Source: Fibrobacter succinogenes (GTDB lineage Bacteria > Fibrobacterota > Fibrobacteria > Fibrobacterales > Fibrobacteraceae). Taken from it: a stretch of DNA of 64,000 nt. Positions 58,509 to 64,000 of the stretch are shown one piece after another. The position numbers were made by a program, and so were the translations under genes. The stretch covers positions 434,001 to 498,000 of the forward strand of contig CACZAD010000007.1 of NCBI GenBank assembly GCA_902779055.1, written 5' to 3'. How positions within the stretch are numbered: position 1 is the first letter of the stretch; the number at the start of each line of letters is the position of its first letter. The notes beneath the pieces are model-generated. The model was not told where the DNA came from and did no database searches. It saw only the letters and a list, made by a program, of their open reading frames with translations.

Positions 58509-59420
58509 TTAGGGTGCTGCCGTGAAATTCCCGTGGTAATTCCAGCTCCACTGTTCGGGGTGTTCGGCAATCCACGTTTCTACTTCGCGTGCGATTCTCG
58601 TGACGAACGGGCTTTCTGATGGCTCGGTTTCCGCATTCCCGACGTTTTTATCGTATTTGGGCGGGTAGTAGCTTTCAAAGCGGATGACGATGCGCTTCTT
58701 TTCGCTCCACGTGCGGAAAGTGACGATTCCTGCTCCCATCTCGTTTATTTTTTGCGGGAGGCGTAAGTAGAGTGTGCTGGGACGACCGAATAGCGAGACC
58801 GTGTTCCCTTTGGTATGCTTGCCTTGGTCGATGACCATTGCGAGAATGCCTTTAGTGCGGAATAGTTCGCGGATTAGGCGTCCTGTTTCGTCGGGGTGGT
58901 ATTCGGTCAGGTGTGGGTCGCTGCGGAGGTCTTTGAGGACTTCGCGGAATGCGATGTCGCCAACGGAATCTGTGATGAGGTGGACATGCTCGCTGTAGCG
59001 GCAAAGGCTACGGTGCATCAGTTCGAATGCGCCCTGATGGATGCTGATGCCTGCAATGGGGGCGTTTGCCTTTGCACATTCTGCAATGGCGTCACGGATA
59101 ATGTACTCGTTTTCGTACACGATTCGCTTTTCGACGCTCTTGAAACGGGCGAGGCCGCGGTAAGATTCGAGCGCATTCCAGAAAATGCCTTTGAATGTGT
59201 CGCGCGCATTTATCTTTGCAATCGCATTTGAACTTGACTTTTTAGCCAAGTATTCTTTTGCGGCTGCCAAGTGCTTTTCGGTACGCCCATAAGCGCGCTC
59301 CTTGTGGAGCGCCTTGTAGACGGGAAAAACGACAGCAAAAAGAACTGCGTAAAACGCATCCGGCAAACGCAGCAGAATGTTGATTATGATTTTGTATGTT
59401 ATGACCTTGATTCGGCGCAT
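58509..59420 (-). CDS. Lipid A biosynthesis-type acyltransferase (LpxL/HtrB family)
   Basis: Lysophospholipid acyltransferase superfamily protein that adds a secondary acyl chain to lipid A or another glycolipid at the inner membrane. The 303-residue form starts at the ATG at 59420 (MRRIKVITYKIIINILLRLPDAFYAVLF, membrane helix). The catalytic HX4E is HQGAFE (His128, Glu133), followed by VIDQGKHTKGNTVSLFGRPSTLYLRLP. An in-frame upstream ATG at 59456 would add 12 residues that lie inside a dispersed repeat, so I reject it. The ribosome site is weak. Neighbours do not reveal the substrate. Confidence 0.85.
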   Translation of the reverse strand: MRRIKVITYKIIINILLRLPDAFYAVLFAVVFPVYKALHKERAYGRTEKHLAAAKEYLAKKSSSNAIAKINARDTFKGIFWNALESYRGLARFKSVEKRIVYENEYIIRDAIAECAKANAPIAGISIHQGAFELMHRSLCRYSEHVHLITDSVGDIAFREVLKDLRSDPHLTEYHPDETGRLIRELFRTKGILAMVIDQGKHTKGNTVSLFGRPSTLYLRLPQKINEMGAGIVTFRTWSEKKRIVIRFESYYPPKYDKNVGNAETEPSESPFVTRIAREVETWIAEHPEQWSWNYHGNFTAAP

Positions 59421-59428
59421 TCGCAAAA

Positions 59429-59463
59429 AAGGAGATGCCCGCTCGGCGGCGGGCATGACAATT
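59429..59463. repeat. Dispersed repeat (GGAGATGCCCGC...GCGGGCATGAC)
   Basis: AAAAAAGGAGATGCCCGCTCGG and GGCGGGCATGACAA form a hairpin in the short gap between two minus-strand genes. The same element recurs at 60831-60862. Confidence 0.75.
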
Positions 59464-59474
59464 GCTGCTGTAGC

Positions 59475-60812
59475 TTATTCCTCGTCAAACTCCAAGATGT
59501 TTCTGCCAAGTTCGCGGTCAAAGACGCTCTGCTTGAGGCCTTCGCCAGCGTAGCTGATGGTTGGCGAAATTTCGTAGAGCTTTTTCTCGTCGATTTTGAC
59601 ATGCGCCTTGCGGAGCCATTCGCGGTGGAGCTTGCCAATCATGATGCGAGCAGTCTTCGGAGAATCGTTGCCTTCGGCGTTCTTGACCGGGCTGAATTCT
59701 TCTTCGCGGATGACGCCGAACGGAAGCATGGAGCCGAGTTGCGGGAATGCATCAAAGAGGAACTGTTCGAACTTGAAGCACTTTTCGATGCCGCAAACGG
59801 TTTTGCGAGCGGTGTGCCACGGCAGTCTGCTTGTTTGCAATTTGCGAAGTCCGCTGATTTTAAACAAGTGAATGGCGATGTTGCCGCCATCGAATGTGAG
59901 GCTGCCGTCGGCATTCGTCATGTCGCGGTAGTTTTCCGGAAGGTCGCTGTATTCGACAACGCCCGGCTTCTTGTTCTGGAAGGCGAAAATGCCGACTTTC
60001 TCGTTCGGGCCAGCCTTGTGCACAACCTTCGATGCGCTGAGCATATTGCCTTTTTCGGCGAGGGCGCCAATGAATGCCGGATCGCAAATGCGGCAAAGGG
60101 CGTTATCGACGCTGTAGAGGAACACGTACTGCACTCCGCGTTCCACGAGCCATGCAAGCGTTCCGCTCTGGGCGAGAGCGCGGAAGCAACCGCCGTTTCC
60201 ATCGGGCACGAGTGCCAAATGGTCTTCGCCATCGCGAACAGCCTTGCCGTCAGCGGTGAGGGCGCAAATCGTTCCCTGCTGGAAGAATCGAATGTCTTCG
60301 CGGTTCAGGCCAAAGAAATTGTTTTCAGTGAAATAGTTGACGGTCGCTTCGTGGTTGAGCGGGCTCGTCATAATACACCACGGAATGGCGTGGCCAACAC
60401 GGGCGCCCAAGTTGCGCAAACGTTCGGCCTGCAACTGGAACAGACTCTTGTGGCTCGGGAGACCGATATCGAACATGCCCTTCGGTCCGTCGAAACCGAG
60501 ACGTGAACCTTGACCGCCAGCGACGAGGAATGCGGCCACTTGACCCTTGCCCAAAAGGATTTCACCCGTTTCTTTCCAGAAGTCGTAACGGAGATCGTCA
60601 GTTGCGAGTTTCCACGGCATCGGAGTGAGGTCGGCGGAAACGTTATCGCTCAAGCTGGCGGCGGACTTTTCTGTATGGAGAGCCTTGAGTTCTTGCCAGT
60701 CCTGGCTCAGAATGTCGCGTTCCAGATTTGCGCGGGCGTCACCCGTCAAAGTTTCGAGATGGGTCGCCAATTCCTGCTGACCCGCAGCGTTCAAAGTTTC
60801 GATAATATTCAT
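59475..60812 (-). CDS. UDP-sugar pyrophosphorylase (UDPGP family; UDP-GlcNAc/GalNAc type)
   Basis: Makes a UDP-sugar from UTP and a sugar 1-phosphate. The 445-residue protein belongs to the eukaryote-like UDPGP family: uridine-binding VAGGQGSRLGFDGPKGMF (97-114), PWCIMTSPLNHEAT, DGNGGCFRAL, YVFLYSVDNALCRICDPAFIG, and PNEKVGIFAFQNKKPGVVEYSDL. This pattern resembles UDP-N-acetylglucosamine pyrophosphorylases. Start MNIIETLNAAGQQE at 60812 drops 17 residues that lie in a repeat. It lies downstream of mraY on the same strand, about 117 bases apart. UDP-glucose is an alternative product. Confidence 0.88.
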   Translation of the reverse strand: MNIIETLNAAGQQELATHLETLTGDARANLERDILSQDWQELKALHTEKSAASLSDNVSADLTPMPWKLATDDLRYDFWKETGEILLGKGQVAAFLVAGGQGSRLGFDGPKGMFDIGLPSHKSLFQLQAERLRNLGARVGHAIPWCIMTSPLNHEATVNYFTENNFFGLNREDIRFFQQGTICALTADGKAVRDGEDHLALVPDGNGGCFRALAQSGTLAWLVERGVQYVFLYSVDNALCRICDPAFIGALAEKGNMLSASKVVHKAGPNEKVGIFAFQNKKPGVVEYSDLPENYRDMTNADGSLTFDGGNIAIHLFKISGLRKLQTSRLPWHTARKTVCGIEKCFKFEQFLFDAFPQLGSMLPFGVIREEEFSPVKNAEGNDSPKTARIMIGKLHREWLRKAHVKIDEKKLYEISPTISYAGEGLKQSVFDRELGRNILEFDEE

Positions 60813-60830
60813 GCGATGTAATATAATAAA

Positions 60831-60862
60831 AAGGAGATGCCTGCTCGGTGGCGGGCATGACA
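60831..60862. repeat. Dispersed repeat (GGAGATGCCTGC...GCGGGCATGAC)
   Basis: AAAAAGGAGATGCCTGCTCGG and TGGCGGGCATGACAAG, nearly identical to the copy at 59429, here just upstream of the UDP-sugar pyrophosphorylase start. Confidence 0.75.
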
Positions 60863-60895
60863 AGTTTTGTATTTGCGGTTGGGGCTTGACTAGTA

Positions 60896-60937
60896 CACTA
60901 CTGTCTACTTCCTACTGCCTACTTCCTACTACCTAAT
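60896..60937. repeat. Heptamer array (CTACTTC/CTACTGC units)
   Basis: CTACTGT, CTACTTC, CTACTGC, CTACTTC, CTACTAC, CTAA: a run of seven-base units, the same class as at 22232-22325, between mraY and the pyrophosphorylase gene. Confidence 0.7.
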
Positions 60938-62077
60938 ACCGAAGAACACAACCATGCTAAAGATGAGCGCAAAGATGCTCACGAGGTGCATACGCCACAC
61001 AATCTTGGAGTTCATCAGCGGCTTGCTCGGGAAACGACCGTCCCACTTCTTTTGATAGTGGTGGTGGAGCGGGGCGCAAAGGAAAATGCGCTTGCCGGTA
61101 CCCGTAGCTCTCTTGGTAATCTTGAACCAGGTAATCTGCATCAGCACGGAGCAGGCTTCGGCGATGATGATGATGCAAACGATGGGGAGGAAGAGCCCTG
61201 CCTGCACGAGAATGAACATAATACCGATGGCGGCACCGAAGCCCACGGAACCCGCGTCACCCATGTAGATTTCTGCCGGAGGACTGTTGAACCACAGATA
61301 AGCGAGCAGTGCGCCAGCGATGGCAGTTGCAAGCGGGAAGAGTTCGTCGCAGCCGGGGAGGTACGGAACGCTCAGGTACTGGCTAAAGATGAAGTTTCCG
61401 CTCACGTACGCCACGAGTCCGACAAACACCATGCTGGTAAGGATTGGCACCGAAACGAGGCTGTCGAGACCGTCCGTGAAGTTCGTTCCGTTGGCAGATG
61501 CGGCGATGACGAACGTCATGAATGCAACGAAAATCCAGTTGGGGAGGTGTATCTGGAACACGTCAATCGGGCAGAACGGGATTGTCAAGTCGCCCTTGAG
61601 TTCGGGGATGAACTTGTAGCAGAAAACGGCAACGACAAAGCTGAACAAAAAGTAGAGGAAGAGTCTGAGCGAACTCGAAATGCCATCGGCCTTGTCCATG
61701 TATTCGGCGGCCTTGAGCTTTCCTTGGTTCACGAGGCGCTTGGCGCGGACTTTGGCCATGTCGTCGGTGGCACCGACGGCGCTGAACAACGCCAGAATGA
61801 CAAGCGTCGAGATGGTGTAGCCGTTCATTTGGCATACAAGCAGCGAAACGATTTCGACGACGATGACGAGGAGGAGGCCGCCCATGATCGGAGGAGATTT
61901 GGTCTTGCCGTCTTTATCGAAGTCGCTGGTGGCATCGAGTCTTTGCAAAAAGCGAATGTACTTGGGCATGAAGAACAGCACCAAGATAATGGAGAGCATG
62001 GCGGCGGCACCCGCACGGAACAGACGACCGTCGAAAAGGTCGATATTAGTGGTTTGGTATAGCCAATGACAAAGCAT
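60929..62077 (-). CDS. mraY: Phospho-N-acetylmuramoyl-pentapeptide transferase
   Basis: First membrane step of peptidoglycan synthesis: moves phospho-MurNAc-pentapeptide onto undecaprenyl phosphate, giving lipid I. The 382-residue polytopic protein has KTKSPPIMGGLLLV, GATDDMAKVRAKRLVNQGKLKAAEY (catalytic DD), NGTNFTDGLDSLVS, EIYMGDAGSVGFGAAIG and LCAPLHHHYQKKWDGRFP (HHH motif), the full MraY set; WecA-type enzymes lack the last. mraY usually sits among mur genes in the dcw cluster, but here none is near; a UDP-sugar pyrophosphorylase follows. Promoter region is shared with the divergent zinc-ribbon gene. Confidence 0.95.
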   Translation of the reverse strand: MLCHWLYQTTNIDLFDGRLFRAGAAAMLSIILVLFFMPKYIRFLQRLDATSDFDKDGKTKSPPIMGGLLLVIVVEIVSLLVCQMNGYTISTLVILALFSAVGATDDMAKVRAKRLVNQGKLKAAEYMDKADGISSSLRLFLYFLFSFVVAVFCYKFIPELKGDLTIPFCPIDVFQIHLPNWIFVAFMTFVIAASANGTNFTDGLDSLVSVPILTSMVFVGLVAYVSGNFIFSQYLSVPYLPGCDELFPLATAIAGALLAYLWFNSPPAEIYMGDAGSVGFGAAIGIMFILVQAGLFLPIVCIIIIAEACSVLMQITWFKITKRATGTGKRIFLCAPLHHHYQKKWDGRFPSKPLMNSKIVWRMHLVSIFALIFSMVVFFGIR

Positions 62078-62179
62078 AGTTTGAATTTTGTTATGTTAAT
62101 TTTTGTAGATGTTCCAAAGTTAAAATATTATATGGATATTGGCATTTTTCGCGACCTAATAATTGCTAAATTAAAGGGT

Positions 62180-62563
62180 ATGAGTGAAATGCATATCGAA
62201 TGTCCACATTGCGGAACAAAATTCAAGGTCCAGATTGACGGGGACTTTTCCAATATGATGGTTTTCCCGTGTGCGCAGTGCCAGACTCCCTTGATGTATT
62301 ATCATGGTGAGATTTCTGAACTTGACCGCGAAGAATTTTCGAAGCTGCGCGAGCGGCTCTCGAAGGTGTTGGATGTGGTGATGAAACATGACAGTTCGGT
62401 AAGCGAGGTCGCAAATTCCCTGAAAAAGTTGGTCGATGTGTCGAACTCCCGAGCGGCAGACCGCCATCAGGAAGAACATCCTGCGATTACGGACGATGTC
62501 CTGGACACTTTGCAGAAAGATCTCTCCGAAATGGATGTTGATAGCTTCTTGAGCAAACTTTAA
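62180..62563 (+). CDS. Zinc-ribbon protein
   Basis: A protein of about 127 residues. Near the N-terminus ECPHCGTKFKVQ and then FPCAQCQTPL give two CxxC pairs (zinc ribbon of the MJ0042/FmdB style). The rest is a coiled coil and acidic region (LDREEFSKLRERLSKVLDVVMK; TDDVLDTLQKDLSEMDVDSFLSKL). Function unknown. Start uncertain: ATG at 62180 or 62189 after AAAGGG (62173); the earlier Met codons give sequence without domain support. Three bases before the LysE-type gene, so probably co-transcribed. Confidence 0.65.
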   Translation: MSEMHIECPHCGTKFKVQIDGDFSNMMVFPCAQCQTPLMYYHGEISELDREEFSKLRERLSKVLDVVMKHDSSVSEVANSLKKLVDVSNSRAADRHQEEHPAITDDVLDTLQKDLSEMDVDSFLSKL

Positions 62564-62566
62564 GAT

Positions 62567-63286
62567 ATGTTCGAATTTTTCATTGCCGCGCTTGTCATCG
62601 GAATTGCCCCTGGGCCCGATAACCTTTTTGTCCTTGCCCAGAGCGCCACTTACGGAGCGCGTCTAGGTTTTTGCATCATTCTTGGACTTTGCACGGGGAT
62701 CGCCGTGCATACTTGCCTGCTTGTGGCGGGAGTTTCGGCTTTGATTGCGGCTAGCCCGACGGCGTTTTTCGTGATCCAGTGCCTGGGGGCTGCGTACCTG
62801 CTCTATCTCGCGTACAAGAGTTTCGGGGTGAAGGCCGGCGTTGTGCAATTAGACGAGAGACGAGGGACGAGTAGGCTGCAAGTTGAGTGTCGCGACGATG
62901 AGTTTACTCATCGGCATGACCGAAACGCAGCACCTGACGCCGAAGGCGTCAAAGACGAAAGAGGTTTGGTTTCCGCAATGCCTTCTGCGCGGAGCCTTTA
63001 TGTGCGGGGCATTATCATGAATCTCACGAACCCGAAGGTGATTCTTTTTGTGCTTTCGCTGATTCCTCCGGCCGTGCGCCTGGACCGTCCGATTCATCCG
63101 AGTTTGCAGATGGCCATTTTCGGCGGTGAATTTATCTTGGCGACGATGATCATTTTTGGAAGCATTGCGCTATTAGCAGGGACTGTCAAGAAGTTCCTTT
63201 TGACATCGCCCAAGGCGAACCGCAACCTCAACTGGTTCAGCGGTTGCGTCTTTGTGCTGCTTGCCGTTGCCTTGTTCATGGTATAA
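62567..63286 (+). CDS. LysE/RhtB family exporter with an in-frame repeat insertion
   Basis: Amino-acid or metabolite efflux carrier with about six membrane spans. The start ALVIGIAPGPDNLFVLAQSATYG is the LysE signature; GLCTGIAVHTCLLVAGVSALI, YLLYLAYKSF and the later NLTNPKVILFVLSLIP (the second-half signature) agree. Between residues about 95 and 140, in the loop after span 3, a polar stretch (DERRGTSRLQVECRDDEFTH...DAEGVKDERG) is encoded by heptamer and palindrome repeats (62850-62960). The 239 residues exceed the usual 205-210 by about that length. Probably functional; effect of the insertion unknown. Confidence 0.85.
   Translation: MFEFFIAALVIGIAPGPDNLFVLAQSATYGARLGFCIILGLCTGIAVHTCLLVAGVSALIAASPTAFFVIQCLGAAYLLYLAYKSFGVKAGVVQLDERRGTSRLQVECRDDEFTHRHDRNAAPDAEGVKDERGLVSAMPSARSLYVRGIIMNLTNPKVILFVLSLIPPAVRLDRPIHPSLQMAIFGGEFILATMIIFGSIALLAGTVKKFLLTSPKANRNLNWFSGCVFVLLAVALFMV
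62850..62962. repeat. Repeat-derived insertion inside the LysE-type gene
   Basis: AGACGAG, AGACGAG, GGACGAG heptamers (62851-62872), then GATGAGTTTACTCATC (6-bp stem) and GACGCCGAAGGCGTC (same hairpin as next to htpG). The insertion keeps the reading frame. Confidence 0.65.
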
Positions 63287-63291
63287 AAAAA

Positions 63292-63318
63292 ACGCGCGTT
63301 TTGCCGCGCGTCCTTTTG
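63292..63318. terminator. Terminator between the LysE-type gene and the DHH phosphoesterase gene
   Basis: Perfect stem ACGCGCG / CGCGCGT with loop TTTTGC, followed by CCTTTTG on the + strand and by an eight-T run on the - strand, so it suits the minus-strand gene best. Confidence 0.8.
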
Positions 63319-63325
63319 TGAATAA

Positions 63326-64000
63326 CTAAAGCTGTTCTTCGATGAGCTTCAAGAGTTTTGCAATAGTCTCTTCGGGGCTGTCCTTGGAGTTTCCTCCTGC
63401 TGCGCGGACGTGACCGCCACCGCCAAAGACGCCTGCAACTTTGTTGACATCGACAACGTAATTGCTTCGCAGGCTGATCTTGTATTCGCCGTTGACCGGG
63501 TAGAGGAATATGGCGACTTCCGTGCCGCTCACTTCTCGTAACGTGTCGATGACGTTGCTCAGTTCCACCGGAGTCACGGAATAGCGGTCCATGTCTTCGG
63601 GTGTGAGGTAGCTGTACACGACTTTACCGTTCAGGTCCAGCTTGCAGTTCTGCATGACGTATCCGGTGACAATCGTCTGGATGTATGTCCTGGTGTAATA
63701 CGTTTCGTTGATGATGCGGGTGAAGTCGATGCCCTTGTCCAGCAAGTCGCCGATGGCGAGCATCGTCTTGTGCGTCGTGCAACTGAACTTGAAGGCGCCC
63801 GTGTCGTGGACGATGCCCAGGTACAGGCATTCGGCGGTGTCCTTGCTGATTTTTTTCGGATCGAGCAAAAAGTAAAGGAGTTCGCTTGCGGAGCTCGCTT
63901 TGGCGTCCACGAAGTTCTGCGTGCAGAGGTTCAGCGGATTGCTGATGTGGTGGTCTATGTTGCAGGTCTTGCGGGCTGACTTGAGACAGACCGCTCCGTT
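63326..64000 (-). CDS. DHH-family phosphoesterase, NrnA-like (cut by window edge)
   Basis: C-terminal part of a DHH/DHHA1 phosphoesterase. The minus strand upstream of 63910 stays open to the window end and reads NIDHHISNPLNL, the DHH motif. Then VDAKASSASELLYFLL, LYLGIVHDTGAFKFSCTTHKT (motif with the metal Asp) and the DHHA1 domain with VFGGGGHVRAAGG (the GGGH signature). NrnA-type enzymes degrade nanoRNA or pAp and some cyclic-di-AMP products. About 224 codons lie in the window; roughly 100 N-terminal residues are missing. No partner genes visible. Confidence 0.9.
   Translation of the reverse strand, partial: NGAVCLKSARKTCNIDHHISNPLNLCTQNFVDAKASSASELLYFLLDPKKISKDTAECLYLGIVHDTGAFKFSCTTHKTMLAIGDLLDKGIDFTRIINETYYTRTYIQTIVTGYVMQNCKLDLNGKVVYSYLTPEDMDRYSVTPVELSNVIDTLREVSGTEVAIFLYPVNGEYKISLRSNYVVDVNKVAGVFGGGGHVRAAGGNSKDSPEETIAKLLKLIEEQL

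Noticed and set aside
59421..59456. Twelve-residue N-terminal extension of the acyltransferase
   Set aside because: These codons lie in a dispersed repeat (59429-59463); the protein family pattern starts at the later Met.
61086..62062. + strand frames opposite mraY
   Set aside because: Hydrophilic shadow of a membrane protein gene; minus-strand MraY motifs are complete.

Overview
The window looks like chromosomal DNA from a Fibrobacter (phylum Fibrobacterota), probably a rumen or gut cellulose degrader. The strongest evidence is four proteins (14113-16320, 18721-19320, 41419-42333, the first with three copies) carrying the FISUMP domain, the 'Fibrobacter succinogenes major paralogous domain'. 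A GH8 xylan enzyme, Ser-rich lipoprotein linkers and the intergenic repeat style agree. The assignment rests on reading alone; no search was run.

Layout. 1-2650: pheT (cut by the window edge) and ispD, then a small TM2-like protein and a YbjQ-family protein. 2.8-8.0 kb: UvrD/PcrA helicase, RluC-type pseudouridine synthase, FAD-dependent dehydrogenase. 8.1-10.1 kb: DUF1846 and DUF1232 proteins. 10.3-13.9 kb: vitamin B6 locus pdxST with a divergent MocR/PdxR regulator, separated by three tandem 162-bp repeats. 14.1-19.3 kb: FISUMP lipoproteins flanking htpG. 19.4-25.4 kb: a membrane protein, an Rpn-type nuclease/transposase, uppP, a deacetylase-like protein, an M23 peptidase and tRNA-Ala. 25.4-28.9 kb: cyclophilin, then pyrR-pyrB-pyrC', where the dihydroorotase-like protein has lost its metal ligands. 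28.9-35.5 kb: a type IV pilus assembly operon (PilZ protein, pilM, N, O, P, Q) with an unusual multidomain PilP and a short PilQ. 35.7-41.1 kb: holA, greA, argJ, an exported barrel-like protein and an Fe-alcohol dehydrogenase. 41.4-45.3 kb: MORN-FISUMP lipoprotein, GH8, a TrxR-like protein and a radical SAM protein.

45.3-57.5 kb is the accessory region: a type I restriction-modification island, hsdS(half)-hsdM-KilA-N protein-KAP-like P-loop NTPase-hsdS-HEPN protein-AlbA_2/Schlafen protein-hsdR-YgjP peptidase. Cargo genes between the R-M subunits are visibly AT-richer than hsdM and hsdR. Two perfect inverted repeats lie at cargo junctions, and a broken tRNA-Pro 3' fragment lies between the island and an intact tRNA-Pro. 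The HEPN-AlbA_2 pair and the KilA-N/KAP pair are the best candidates for an undescribed defence module.

57.9-64 kb returns to housekeeping: Smr protein, lipid A-type acyltransferase, UDP-sugar pyrophosphorylase, an mraY outside any visible cell-wall cluster, a zinc-ribbon protein, a LysE-type exporter carrying an in-frame repeat insertion, and a DHH phosphoesterase cut by the window edge.

Dispersed palindromes (GTCATCCCGG...CCGGGATCACC type), heptamer arrays and multi-hairpin composites fill many intergenic gaps. No CRISPR array, rRNA or complete insertion sequence was seen.
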